A DNA stretch of 64,000 nt from Gammaproteobacteria bacterium UBA7376. Its GTDB lineage: Bacteria; Pseudomonadota; Gammaproteobacteria; Pseudomonadales; Azotimanducaceae. The stretch covers positions 51,552-115,551 of the forward strand of contig DKNY01000060.1 of NCBI GenBank assembly GCA_002470275.1, read 5' to 3'. The notes below the pieces were generated by a model. It was not told where the DNA came from and ran no database searches. It saw nothing but the letters and a program-made list of their open reading frames with translations. Below are positions 8,447-17,269 of the stretch, piece after piece. Each line of letters opens with the position of its first letter. The first letter of the stretch is position 1. A program made the translations under genes and the position numbers.

Positions 8447-9279
8447 TAGCTCTGCTCTTTCGCCAGACGCTCAAAGCAGTAATTGGTCGCATCAACAAAG
8501 CCCTCAACTGATCCACAGTCCATACGCTGCCCCTTGAACTTGTAGGCGATCACGCATCCGTCCCGCGCCTGCTGCATGAGCGCATCCGTAATTTGCACCT
8601 CACCATTACGACCCGGCTCGGTGTTCTCGATAATATCGAATATATCTGGGGAGAGAACGTAGCGACCAATAATCGCCAGGTTGCTGGGCGCATCTGCAGG
8701 GTCAGGCTTTTCCACCATATCCGTCACTCGGATCAGATCGCCACTCAACACCTCGCCATCGATAACGCCATAGCGGTGCACCTGGTCCTTAGGTACCTCT
8801 TCGATGGCCACAATACTGCAGCGAAACTGCTGGTATAGCTTCACCATCTGAGCCATCACTCCGGGTTCGTCCTCCACGAGACAGAGGTCATCAGCCAAGA
8901 TGACCCCAAAGGCCTCATCTCCAATTATCTTACGACCAGTCAGAATGGCGTGGCCTAGACCCAGCATCTCAATTTGGCGTGTATAGGAAAAAGAGCAGCT
9001 CTCGATAAGATTACGGATCCCCTCTAGCTGCTTTTCCTTACCCGTGCCCGATATCTGTTGCTCAAGCTCAAAGCTGATATCGAAATGGTCCTCAATGGCT
9101 CTCTTACCACGACCCGTTACGAAGCAAATATTCGACAGCCCGGCTTCCGCGGCCTCCTCGACGCCATACTGCACTAGGGGCTTATTAAGAATAGGCAACA
9201 TTTCCTTAGGCATGGCCTTGGTCGCAGGCAGGAAGCGCGTACCGTATCCGGCAACGGGGAAGAGACACTTTGTGATCAT
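8446..9279 (-). CDS. galU: UTP-glucose-1-phosphate uridylyltransferase
   Basis: GalU makes UDP-glucose from UTP and glucose-1-phosphate for polysaccharide and glycolipid synthesis. The protein begins ITKCLFPVAGYGTRFLP and carries the KAMPKEMLP motif, the ADDLC metal-binding region and VEKPDP, so it is a complete 277-residue GalU. I start it at the second of two tandem ATGs (9279) because the family begins at this point. The frame is open a further 37 codons, but that stretch runs through a terminator and two hairpins and is not GalU-like. GGAG at the expected distance lies inside the 3' arm of a perfect hairpin (9284-9304). Confidence 0.95.
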   Translation of the reverse strand: MITKCLFPVAGYGTRFLPATKAMPKEMLPILNKPLVQYGVEEAAEAGLSNICFVTGRGKRAIEDHFDISFELEQQISGTGKEKQLEGIRNLIESCSFSYTRQIEMLGLGHAILTGRKIIGDEAFGVILADDLCLVEDEPGVMAQMVKLYQQFRCSIVAIEEVPKDQVHRYGVIDGEVLSGDLIRVTDMVEKPDPADAPSNLAIIGRYVLSPDIFDIIENTEPGRNGEVQITDALMQQARDGCVIAYKFKGQRMDCGSVEGFVDATNYCFERLAKEQS

Positions 9280-9283
9280 CATG

Positions 9284-9324
9284 GGGCTCCAAATTTGGGA
9301 GCCCATCATAACTGGATTGATGGG
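9284..9324 (-). promoter_or_regulatory. Overlapping alternative hairpins over the galU ribosome-binding site
   Basis: Two perfect inverted repeats share the bases 9302-9304. On the minus strand the first is CCCATCA-N9-TGATGGG (9324-9302). The second is GGGCTCC-N7-GGAGCCC (9304-9284), whose 3' arm contains the galU Shine-Dalgarno GGAG. They cannot form together, an arrangement seen in RNA switches. Alternatively TATGAT at 9310-9305 is a good -10, in which case the transcript would start near 9298 and the second repeat would act as a DNA operator. Confidence 0.5.
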
Positions 9325-9325
9325 G

Positions 9326-9358
9326 AAAAAAACGGGGCACCCGGTTCGGAACACCCCG
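9326..9358 (-). terminator. Rho-independent terminator after the LexA-box gene
   Basis: On the minus strand CGGGG and CCCCG arms (9358-9354 and 9337-9333), extended by two G-U pairs and an inner CCG/CGG stem, are followed by seven T residues (9332-9326). It lies 15 bp after the stop of the small gene at 9374-9874 and separates that gene from galU. Confidence 0.85.
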
Positions 9359-9373
9359 ATGGGCGGTTTCTTT

Positions 9374-9874
9374 TTAGTCGTCGTCTCCAAGCTGATCTTG
9401 CAGCGTTAAAGCCGATATCAGATGGTGGCAGATGATCAGGCCTGCCTCTCGCCGGGCACTTCTCGACCTCTTCCTCTTGGTTCGACCATCCAGCCCGTTT
9501 GCAATCGCCATCAGCTTTTGAGCTCGAGGCTTATCGGCCATGCTCTTCGCCAACACTGCGGCCGCATTAAAATGACCCTGCATGTCCGCTTCGAGGCATC
9601 GGCCTTTGGCCATTGAGGCCCCGCTGGCACGACTACCGCCTCGCTCCTGCAACCCGGTCAGGCTCGGGTCCTGGGGGCGGCGACCTTTTTTGACGCCTGG
9701 CGAAACAAGCCTGAGCGCATTGCGCGCTTTATTTTGGCTGGGCTCTCCGGCTTCATTTTTCGGCTCGCTCTGCTGACCAAAATCTTGGAAGCAGGACAAA
9801 ACCAACTGCTCGCAACCCCCCTCACGAGGACGGCTTGGCGCTTCGATCCCTTCTTCAAATATGCTGTGCTGCAT
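9374..9874 (-). CDS. Unknown 166-residue basic protein behind a LexA box
   Basis: I do not recognise this protein. It has no signal peptide or membrane helix. The central part is polar and low in hydrophobics (Asn, Gln, Lys, Arg, Gly), and the C-terminal third has a helical stretch (NAAAVLAKSMADKPRAQKL) followed by a very basic KRKRSRSARR and a short hydrophobic segment. The gene has its own LexA-type operator 28 bp upstream and its own terminator downstream, so it behaves as a single SOS-controlled unit. The length is like the SulA division inhibitor, but I see no SulA motif. The start ATG has only a weak ribosome-binding site. A long antisense open frame exists here but lacks a start codon. 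Confidence 0.6.
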   Translation of the reverse strand: MQHSIFEEGIEAPSRPREGGCEQLVLSCFQDFGQQSEPKNEAGEPSQNKARNALRLVSPGVKKGRRPQDPSLTGLQERGGSRASGASMAKGRCLEADMQGHFNAAAVLAKSMADKPRAQKLMAIANGLDGRTKRKRSRSARREAGLIICHHLISALTLQDQLGDDD

Positions 9875-9902
9875 GATAGTTACAGTCGCTGACTCGAAAT
9901 GA

Positions 9903-9918
9903 CTGTATTAATATACAG
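9903..9918 (-). promoter_or_regulatory. LexA (SOS) box
   Basis: On the minus strand the site reads CTGTATATTAATACAG, a perfect CTGT-N8-ACAG with an A/T-only centre, matching the E. coli-type LexA consensus. It begins 3 bp after the clpB stop and lies 28 bp before the ATG of the 166-residue gene. No gene on the other strand could use it, so it most likely controls that gene. LexA binding here could also block read-through from clpB. Confidence 0.85.
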
Positions 9919-9921
9919 GTA

Positions 9922-12501
9922 TCAGGTCGCTGGCGCAATCGCCAACTTTCCGCCCTCCCAGCGCCCGGTCAGGGTCTGTCCGCTGGGGAAATCGTCGGTC
10001 AACATGGCATCCGCGAGGGGGTTCTCAATCATCTTTTGGACGGCACGCCTCAAGGGCCGAGCACCGTAAACCGGATCAAAGCCAGCCTCCGTAAGCGCAT
10101 CAAAGGCGGCGTCTTCGAGCACCAGGCTTATGCCCTGCTCAGCAAGCCGAAGGTTGAGCGCCTGTAGTTGAAGCCGCGCAATACGCTCTATGTGCTCGCG
10201 CTCTAGGGGCCTGAACACCACAATGTCGTCGATCCGATTCACAAACTCTGGCCGGAAGTGCTGAGCAACTATCCCCAGTACGGTCTGCTCGAGGCGGTGG
10301 ACTTCACCGCTTTCCGTAATCCCCTGAATGGCTTCAGCGCCGAGGTTTGAAGTCATCACCAGCACACAGTTACTAAAATCTACCGTCCGGCCTTGGCCGT
10401 CGGTTAGCCGCCCATCGTCAAGCACCTGCAGCAAGATATTGAAAACATCTTTGTGCGCCTTTTCGATCTCGTCTAGCAGAATCACCGAATAGGGTTTACG
10501 CCGAATAATCTCCGTTAAGTAGCCCCCCTCTTCATACCCCACATAACCAGGGGGCGCACCGATCAGCCGAGCCACGGAATGTTTTTCCATAAACTCTGAC
10601 ATGTCCACGCGCACCAGCGCAGCCTCGTCGTCAAACAAGACTTCTGCCAGACTCTTGCAAAGTTCGGTCTTGCCCACTCCGGTAGGGCCAAGAAACATAA
10701 AGCTACCGTTTGGCCTAGCCGGGTCAGCAAGCCCAGCCCGTGCTCTGCGAACTGCCTGGCTGACCACCGCAATGGCTTGGTCTTGCCCAACCACCCGCTG
10801 CCCAAGGCGCTCTTCCAGCGCCAGCAGCTTCTCTTTTTCTGCTGAGACAAGTTTGGCGGTGGGAATACCCGTCCACTTGGCGACGACCTCGGCAATCTCC
10901 TCTTCCGTCACTTTATTTCTTAACAGCGTGAGGGCCCCATGATCTTCTGGTTGCGCTAGCTTCTTTTCCAGTTCAGGCATGATGCCGTACTGAAGCTCTG
11001 ACATGCGGGCCAAGTCGCCCTCTCGCTTGGCAGCCTCAAAGGCCAGGCGCGCACTCTCCAGCTCTTCCTTTACCCCCTGAGAACCTTTCAATAGCGTTAT
11101 TTCTTGTTGCCATACGGCGTCCAGCGCCTGGTATTCCCGCTCGAGTTCTTTGGCCTGGGCAACCAGGTCCTCGTGGCGTCCACGGCTCGCCTTATCGGTC
11201 TCTTTCTTTAACGCCTCGATTTCCATCTTTATCTGGACGAGGCGACGATCCAAGTTGTCCATGGCCTCAGGTTTTGAATCCATTTCCATGCGTATTCGGC
11301 TGGCGGCCTCGTCGATCAGGTCGATGGCCTTATCGGGCAACTGCCGGTCCGTAATATATCGATGAGAAAGCGTCGCCGCCGAGACAATAGCCGGATCAGT
11401 GATATCTACACCGTGGTGCACCTCGTACCTTTCCTTGAGGCCTCTCAGAATGGCGATGGTATCGTCTAGGCTAGGCTCATCCACAAGAACCTTCTGGAAC
11501 CGTCGCTCCAGGGCAGCATCCTTTTCGATAAACTGGCGATACTCGTTCAACGTGGTTGCGCCAACGCAGTGCAACTCACCTCGCGCCAGGGCGGGCTTCA
11601 GCATGTTGCCCGCATCCATGGCGCCCTCAGCCTTCCCTGCACCAACCATAGTGTGCAGCTCGTCGATAAAGAGAATGACATTCCCCTCTTGTTTCGCAAG
11701 ATCGTTAAGCACGGCCTTGAGGCGCTCTTCGAACTCACCTCGAAACTTGGCACCGGCAATCAAGGCCGCTAGATCGAGGGCTAAAACACGCTTGTTGCAC
11801 AGGCTGTCTGCCACTTCGCCATTCACGATACGTTGGGCGAGCCCTTCTGCTATGGCGGTCTTACCCACGCCCGGCTCACCAATCAGCACCGGATTGTTCT
11901 TCGTTCGACGCTGCAGCACCTGCACCGTCCTCCGAATTTCTTCATCCCGACCGATCACGGGATCTAACTTCCCCTGCTCCGCAAGCTCCGTTAAATCCTG
12001 AGTATATTGATCCAGAGCATCACGCATGGACTCTTCGTTTTTGCTCTCCACTTTGTCACCTCTACGATGTTCTTCAGCAAACGACTTAAAACTTTGGGTG
12101 TTCAGCCCAGCCTCATTGAGCAGGGGACCCACCTCTGCATCCTGGATTAGGGCAAGGCTCAACCACTCCTCTGCTACATAGGCATCCTCAGCGCTATCGG
12201 CAGATTCCCGGGCAACGGCCAGCACCTGCCGCGTTGAGTGCGAAGCTGGAATTTGCGCGCTGCGCTGCCCTAGCGTTGGCAGTGCGGCCACTCTGCTTCT
12301 AACGTTCTCTATAAGTTGGATTAACGGCCCGTCGTCTGCCTCGGATGCACTCAGCGCCCGACGAAACTGGGAACTTTCATCCTCCAACAGTATTTGTAGA
12401 ATGTGCACGGGTTCCAGTTGAGCATGAGCTGCACCAAGCGCCAACGAATATGCCGATCCGAGAACCTGTTCAACTCTTTGCGTTAGAAAACTTTCATCCA
12501 T
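9922..12501 (-). CDS. clpB: Disaggregase chaperone ClpB
   Basis: ClpB is the hexameric AAA+ disaggregase that works with DnaK to rescue aggregated proteins. The 859-residue protein has the double Clp N-domain repeat (about 5-145), AAA1 with Walker A GEPGVGKT, a coiled-coil middle domain (about 400-520), AAA2 with GPTGVGKT and Walker B VILLDE, and the GYVG pore motif. I start at ATG 12501 because AGGGA lies six bases upstream; a second ATG at 12507 is too close to that site. A sigma-32-type promoter is 74 bp upstream. The N-terminal domain is more divergent than the ATPase modules. Confidence 0.97.
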   Translation of the reverse strand: MDESFLTQRVEQVLGSAYSLALGAAHAQLEPVHILQILLEDESSQFRRALSASEADDGPLIQLIENVRSRVAALPTLGQRSAQIPASHSTRQVLAVARESADSAEDAYVAEEWLSLALIQDAEVGPLLNEAGLNTQSFKSFAEEHRRGDKVESKNEESMRDALDQYTQDLTELAEQGKLDPVIGRDEEIRRTVQVLQRRTKNNPVLIGEPGVGKTAIAEGLAQRIVNGEVADSLCNKRVLALDLAALIAGAKFRGEFEERLKAVLNDLAKQEGNVILFIDELHTMVGAGKAEGAMDAGNMLKPALARGELHCVGATTLNEYRQFIEKDAALERRFQKVLVDEPSLDDTIAILRGLKERYEVHHGVDITDPAIVSAATLSHRYITDRQLPDKAIDLIDEAASRIRMEMDSKPEAMDNLDRRLVQIKMEIEALKKETDKASRGRHEDLVAQAKELEREYQALDAVWQQEITLLKGSQGVKEELESARLAFEAAKREGDLARMSELQYGIMPELEKKLAQPEDHGALTLLRNKVTEEEIAEVVAKWTGIPTAKLVSAEKEKLLALEERLGQRVVGQDQAIAVVSQAVRRARAGLADPARPNGSFMFLGPTGVGKTELCKSLAEVLFDDEAALVRVDMSEFMEKHSVARLIGAPPGYVGYEEGGYLTEIIRRKPYSVILLDEIEKAHKDVFNILLQVLDDGRLTDGQGRTVDFSNCVLVMTSNLGAEAIQGITESGEVHRLEQTVLGIVAQHFRPEFVNRIDDIVVFRPLEREHIERIARLQLQALNLRLAEQGISLVLEDAAFDALTEAGFDPVYGARPLRRAVQKMIENPLADAMLTDDFPSGQTLTGRWEGGKLAIAPAT

Positions 12502-12574
12502 GACCATTCCCTGAGGACGCTGTTCAACTTGTGTCAGCGAAGCCTTGCTGACGATCTTGCGTACTCAGATGCTA

Positions 12575-12602
12575 CAGTAGGGTTTGGCAACCGATTTTCA
12601 AG
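12575..12602 (-). promoter_or_regulatory. Candidate sigma-32 heat-shock promoter for clpB
   Basis: On the minus strand CTTGAAA (12602-12596) is a perfect sigma-32 -35 element. It is followed after 13 bp by CCCTACTG (12582-12575), a partial match to CCCCATNT. The spacing is within the sigma-32 range and the position gives a leader of about 70 nt. Heat-shock control is known for clpB in gammaproteobacteria. Confidence 0.65.
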
Positions 12603-12656
12603 ACTGACGCTGGCAGTCCCTCCCAAACGGGTTGCTATCGAATTCGGAGCGTAATC

Positions 12657-13211
12657 ATGGTCGACACTCAGCTTTACGACGAAGACAGTAATTGGGTAGG
12701 ACGTATCGTTATCCAACCCAACCGCTCCTTGAGCTGGCGGGCGCTTCAATACTTCCTGATCGTGTTGATGGCCGTCTCCTTTGGCATCGCGCTGAGTTTT
12801 CTATTCGCCGGCTATTGGATGATCTTGCCCTTCACGGGCATAGAAATGCTGTTTCTTACGGGGTGTCTATGGCTCTGCTTACGGCGGGCGAGCACCCAAG
12901 AAGTCCTGACCTTTGGCGCCCACACCGTCACTTTGGAAGTCGGTGCGGAAGAACCGGAAGAGACCACCACCTGGGAGCGCTATTATACGAAGATTCAGGT
13001 CCAAAGCGCCGTACATCCTTGGTACGCCAAGACGGTCTCTCTCGTTCACCGGGGAGAGAGCACGACCATCGGCGAGCGGCTGACACACGAAGAAAGAGAA
13101 ATCTTGATTAAGGCCCTGGGAGATATGGTGCGCCTCGCAGACCAGGCCATGATTCGGGACCAATCTGAACAAGCCCTCAACAAAGCCCCTGGTCCAAGCC
13201 CCGTCAGCTGA
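12657..13211 (+). CDS. DUF2244 membrane protein
   Basis: The 184-residue protein has two adjacent transmembrane helices (about 30-52 and 55-76) flanked by a short N-terminal and a longer C-terminal soluble domain with a WERYYTK-like strand region. Layout and sequence resemble the DUF2244 family of small inner-membrane proteins of unknown function. GGAG eight bases before the ATG supports the start. It is divergent from clpB and convergent with comEC. No function is claimed. Confidence 0.7.
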   Translation: MVDTQLYDEDSNWVGRIVIQPNRSLSWRALQYFLIVLMAVSFGIALSFLFAGYWMILPFTGIEMLFLTGCLWLCLRRASTQEVLTFGAHTVTLEVGAEEPEETTTWERYYTKIQVQSAVHPWYAKTVSLVHRGESTTIGERLTHEEREILIKALGDMVRLADQAMIRDQSEQALNKAPGPSPVS

Positions 13212-13226
13212 GGGCCCATGCGGTAC

Positions 13227-15284
13227 TCACGGCAAGATGATGACTCGCTCAGACCCGCCTACTCTTAAGCGGCGAGGCTGGTGGCTGCACCACTGAACCG
13301 CACCCTGCTCCGCTGTGTTAAAAACCGCTGAACCCTCGCGTCGATAGCGGCGGACCACGTCGTCGTGTGGATGGCGATATCGACCCTGCTTCCCGGCGCT
13401 GAAAACGACGATCTTGGGTGCTAGTCGCCTGACAAAGATAAGTGAAGACGAGCTTCGGCTGCCGTGATGGGGTGCCACCAAGAAGTCAACGCCCCTGGGC
13501 AGGAGGTTGATCAGTCGCTGCTCTGCAGCTCGACCTATATCACCACTCAAGAACGCCGAAGCCGCCTTTGTCTCTATCAACAGCGTGCAGGACCTATCGT
13601 TTTCGGTACGTGCTGCATGGTCGATCAGAAGCGAGAAACGCACGCCATCCCACATCCAGGTCTCGCGCCCGGAACAGGGTGTCTCCACACCCCGCGTAGC
13701 CGTTTGGGAGAAGTGGTTGATTAGGGATGCTGCTCCACCCGCATGGTCGTCATCACCATGGCTCAGCAAGAACAGAGTCAAACGTTCCGGCCCCGTTGTT
13801 CGCAGGAAGGGGAGTAAGCCACGCTCAAAAAGATCATCGCCAGAGCGCAGTCGCGGCCCCGCATCGATCATCATACGGATCCGGGCGGTGTCCATAATTG
13901 CTGCACTGCCCTGACCAACGTCAACGACACGCACACAAAAATTTCCATAGGGCACGCCTGAGGACGGGCTCAGGCAAACGCCAATAAAGCCGAACACGGG
14001 CAAGTATCTGGCAAGGCCAGACAACGGTAGCGTGCACCACAATCCTGCTCCCAAGGCGATCAGTAGAAAGGGCACCGCCAAGAATCCCGTCTCGATGCCC
14101 TGCACCCCGGGCACGGGCTGGGCGTAAAGCGCAGAGAGCACAACCTTAAACAGATAAAGGCTAAAATCGGCCAGGCTGAAGAAGGTTTCAGCCAGCGCAA
14201 CATCTAAGAGATAAAGCAGGATGGCCAACAACAGTGCGGGCAGGGTCAGGGTCATGATCAACGGTACCGTAATCAGATTAGCCGCCAGCATCAGTACGGA
14301 AAATTGACCCAATATCAGGGCCGTCCAGGGCGCAAACGCCACAGAGAGCACCCACTGGGCCCGAACAAAGGCACCCACCGTAGAGTAGGCCTTGACACGC
14401 GGTTCGAAGAACCACAACAGCGCCAGAACGGCGCCGTAGGAAAGCCAAAATCCGGACTGAGCGACGTGCAGGGGCTGCAGCAAGAGAAAGACATAGGCCG
14501 AGACGACGACGATACGCCAAGCAGCCACATGACGACCCATGAGTCGCATTAAAATAAAGAGCAATACGGTGATGCTTACCCGCATGATAGGCGCGCCAAA
14601 TTCAGTCCAAATGGCCATCCCAATAGCCGCCGCCAAGGTCCCCCATAACCCTGCCCATTGGGCGATCAAGCCCAGCCGACGAGCGGTGAACGGCAGCACC
14701 AGAAGTTGGATTAGCGTGTACAGCAAGGCTGCGATCAGAGAGATATGCAGGCCCGAAATGACCAACAGGTGAATAGTGCCTGTGTGACGAAACAGCTCCC
14801 AATCCTTGGGCTCAATGGTGGTCCCGTCTCCAAGAATAAGTGCTCGTATGAGACCCAACCGAACAAGACCGAGGCCCTCCAAATAGCTGACTAAGCGATA
14901 TTTGAACGTATTCGGTGTCTGGCCGGTCAGCTGAGCAGACTTAATGTACCCCGTGGCCGCATAGCCCGAAGCCAGCAGCCAACGTCGATAATCAAATCCC
15001 CCCGGGTTGGCTAAGCCACCCGGGGGACGCAGCCGCACCGTCGCGCTCAAGCGCTGCCCTGCGACAACGACAGTCTCTGTCTCCCAGGACAGCCGCATCC
15101 GGAAATTGACCAAATCTTGGCAGGCCTCAGCAGAGGCACCCACGGCCACCGCATCTATCCGCCAAGCACGATTCGGTAAACGCGCAGACGCCTTAACAAC
15201 AAGCGTAAGCGGCAAATCAACATTGGCCGCACACTCGGGTAAGATAGACGCCTCAGCGCCGAGCCATGCGACGGTAAGACGCAA
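13227..15284 (-). CDS. comEC: ComEC/Rec2 DNA-uptake channel
   Basis: ComEC transports single-stranded DNA across the inner membrane during transformation. The protein has an N-terminal DUF4131-like soluble region, the competence core with HLLVISGLHISL (about 170-182) and about ten membrane helices, and a C-terminal metallo-beta-lactamase-like domain with SHGDDDHAGG and APHHGSRSS, so its nuclease-like site looks intact. The only in-frame start of the usual type is a TTG at 15284 without a visible ribosome-binding site. The frame is open 33 codons further upstream and encodes a hydrophobic helix (GLWALLSLALSL) expected at a ComEC N-terminus, so the true start is unresolved. At 685 residues it is shorter than Pseudomonas ComEC. 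Confidence 0.92.
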   Translation of the reverse strand: MRLTVAWLGAEASILPECAANVDLPLTLVVKASARLPNRAWRIDAVAVGASAEACQDLVNFRMRLSWETETVVVAGQRLSATVRLRPPGGLANPGGFDYRRWLLASGYAATGYIKSAQLTGQTPNTFKYRLVSYLEGLGLVRLGLIRALILGDGTTIEPKDWELFRHTGTIHLLVISGLHISLIAALLYTLIQLLVLPFTARRLGLIAQWAGLWGTLAAAIGMAIWTEFGAPIMRVSITVLLFILMRLMGRHVAAWRIVVVSAYVFLLLQPLHVAQSGFWLSYGAVLALLWFFEPRVKAYSTVGAFVRAQWVLSVAFAPWTALILGQFSVLMLAANLITVPLIMTLTLPALLLAILLYLLDVALAETFFSLADFSLYLFKVVLSALYAQPVPGVQGIETGFLAVPFLLIALGAGLWCTLPLSGLARYLPVFGFIGVCLSPSSGVPYGNFCVRVVDVGQGSAAIMDTARIRMMIDAGPRLRSGDDLFERGLLPFLRTTGPERLTLFLLSHGDDDHAGGAASLINHFSQTATRGVETPCSGRETWMWDGVRFSLLIDHAARTENDRSCTLLIETKAASAFLSGDIGRAAEQRLINLLPRGVDFLVAPHHGSRSSSSLIFVRRLAPKIVVFSAGKQGRYRHPHDDVVRRYRREGSAVFNTAEQGAVQWCSHQPRRLRVGGSERVIILP

Positions 15285-15447
15285 CGATAAAGCGAGCGAC
15301 AGCAGGGCCCAAAGGCCGCTCTGACCGCAAAACCCCGCTAGGATTTTGTGGATTTTGATGACATCGGCTTCACAGGCTTCTGGATATAGACAGCGCTATC
15401 ATTCTGGGCCAAACAACTCACGGTAGGCATCACGCAGCAGGACTTTG

Positions 15448-15981
15448 ATGTTAAAAGATTGGTTAATCCGAAACCTTCCCAATCGCGAAACGCTTCGTGG
15501 GAATCTGGTGCTCAGGCCTGTAGCCCATTTGCTACAGCAGCGTGAGCTATGGGTTTTCAACAGAAGGTCCGTGACCGCCGCCGTCTTTGTTGGTCTCTTT
15601 TCAGCCTTCCTCCCGGTCCCCTCCCAGATGTTGGTCGCCGCCATCATCGCCGTGATTGTCCGAATCAACCTACCTGTCGCCGTCGGCTTGGTATGGATCA
15701 CCAATCCGATCACTATTGCGCCGATGTTTTATTTCGCCTTTCGCCTTGGTGCTTGGCTGATGAATCTTGATGTGGCCGACCTCAATCTGGAGCTTTCGCT
15801 CACCTGGTTGCTCAATAATTGGGCAATCATCGGCACACCGCTGCTTTTGGGTTCCTTGATCTGCGCCTGGGTCGCGGGTATCAGCGGCTACGTGATCGCC
15901 CACTTTATTTGGCGCAATCGCGTGATCGCAAAATGGCGCCGACGCAAGCGAAGGCGTGCATTTAGGGAGAAGCCAGAGTAG
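15448..15981 (+). CDS. DUF2062 membrane protein
   Basis: This 177-residue protein matches the DUF2062 family: an N-terminal amphipathic region, then helices containing GLFSAFLPVPSQM and WITNPITIAPMFYFAFRLG, then another hydrophobic pair and a very basic tail (RRRKRRR). The family sits between comEC and lolCDE in Pseudomonas, as it does here. AGGA six bases before ATG 15448 fixes the start rather than the TTG one codon earlier. Function is not established; an inner-membrane location is inferred. Confidence 0.85.
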   Translation: MLKDWLIRNLPNRETLRGNLVLRPVAHLLQQRELWVFNRRSVTAAVFVGLFSAFLPVPSQMLVAAIIAVIVRINLPVAVGLVWITNPITIAPMFYFAFRLGAWLMNLDVADLNLELSLTWLLNNWAIIGTPLLLGSLICAWVAGISGYVIAHFIWRNRVIAKWRRRKRRRAFREKPE

Positions 15982-15996
15982 CCGACGGTTCAGCGC

Positions 15997-17265
15997 CTAG
16001 TGCAGGTATTGGGCGGGTTCCAGGCGGCTGGCCCTGCGCGCAGGCAACCAGGCGGCACCGAGAGAAAGTACCGTGCTTAGGCCTGCCACCAGCAGCAGGT
16101 CCGAAAGCAGGATTCGGACCGGCACCAAGACGAAGTAGGAACCCTCCAGCAGGTGCCTGCCGCTTATCAGGGCGAGCACATCAATGATCGTATTCACATT
16201 GCTCGCCAGGAGGATGCCCAGAGCAAGGCCCAGGGAGGTTCCGATGACGCTGATATAGGCGCCCTGAAGCAAAAACAGCAGAAGAATAAAGCGCTCCCCC
16301 GCTCCCATGGTCCGAAGTATAGCGATATCCGATCCCTTGTCGTTCACCATCATCGATTGACCAGCGATGATGTTAAAGGCCGCTATCGCGACCACCAAAA
16401 ACAGCAGCACGAACATCATGGACTTTTCCAGCTTTACCGCCTGGAACAGCTCTCCATAACTGTCCTGCCAAGTGTTCAACTTAAATCCAGCGAGGGCGTC
16501 AGCAGTATCCAGCACCACCCGGTTTACGGCCATGGCGTCATGCAGCTGGATTCGCGTACCTAGGCGGCCTAGGAGGTCCCACTCACTGCGCTCTCGGTAC
16601 TCAAGGTTCGCGATCATCAGCGAGTAATCTGGGTCGGCGCCAAGTTCAAAAACACCAACAAGGACAAAGGGCAGCGTACGCAGGCGCAGGGTCTGCCCCT
16701 CTGCCACGGTCATGCTCAACAGCACATCATCTCCGAGCGCGAGACCTAGGTATCGAGCCAGTGGAGCACCCATCAAAACACCGCCGCGAACAGCGTCGAG
16801 CTGGGCCACATCCCCCCTGAGCATGCCCCGCTGAATTTGATCGAGCTCCCTCAAATCCTCCAGGGGCAAAGCGAGCAGAGAGATTGGCCGTACCTGCCCC
16901 GGTGTTGTAATCGCTCCTAGCCCCTGAAAGTAAGGCCCCACGGACTTCACGTCAGGGTGATTTGAAAGCCGGAGATGGGTCGCTGGGGGTAAGTCCGTTT
17001 CTTGAACGGTGATATGCGGCAGCGACGTCAAAATCCGCTGGCGCAGTTCATGGTCGAATCCATTCATGACTGAGGTCACCACCACCAAGACCATCACCCC
17101 CAGGGCCAGTCCGATGAGAGAGACCCAAGTCACAAAACGAGCAAAGCCATTAGAGCCCTGCATCACCAAGCGCCAAGCCATGGCGACCACTGTACGTAAG
17201 ACGTCCGACCCAAGCCTGGCGGGTGCTTGCTCGTCCTGTGGGTGCTGGTCTTCGGGTCCCGCCAT
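15997..17265 (-). CDS. lolE: Lipoprotein-releasing system permease LolE-type
   Basis: LolE is one of the two permease subunits of LolCDE, which extracts outer-membrane lipoproteins from the inner membrane and hands them to LolA. The 422-residue protein has an N-terminal helix (SLIGLALGVMVLVVVTSVMNGF), a large periplasmic domain (about 65-280), then three helices and the C-terminal PARRASRLEPAQYLH. The signature FDHELRQRI and the length fit the LolC/LolE family. Being third in the operon, it corresponds to lolE by E. coli order; sequence alone does not separate LolC from LolE safely. It has a polar N-terminal extension of about 25 residues. Confidence 0.88.
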   Translation of the reverse strand: MAGPEDQHPQDEQAPARLGSDVLRTVVAMAWRLVMQGSNGFARFVTWVSLIGLALGVMVLVVVTSVMNGFDHELRQRILTSLPHITVQETDLPPATHLRLSNHPDVKSVGPYFQGLGAITTPGQVRPISLLALPLEDLRELDQIQRGMLRGDVAQLDAVRGGVLMGAPLARYLGLALGDDVLLSMTVAEGQTLRLRTLPFVLVGVFELGADPDYSLMIANLEYRERSEWDLLGRLGTRIQLHDAMAVNRVVLDTADALAGFKLNTWQDSYGELFQAVKLEKSMMFVLLFLVVAIAAFNIIAGQSMMVNDKGSDIAILRTMGAGERFILLLFLLQGAYISVIGTSLGLALGILLASNVNTIIDVLALISGRHLLEGSYFVLVPVRILLSDLLLVAGLSTVLSLGAAWLPARRASRLEPAQYLH

Positions 17266-17269
17266 CTGC

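Noticed and set aside
9374-9874. Calling the SOS gene sulA
   Set aside because: Length and LexA control fit, but no SulA sequence motif is visible.
9617-9892. A long open plus-strand frame opposite the LexA-box gene
   Set aside because: It has no ATG, GTG or TTG near its start and no ribosome-binding site; the LexA box and terminator favour the minus strand.
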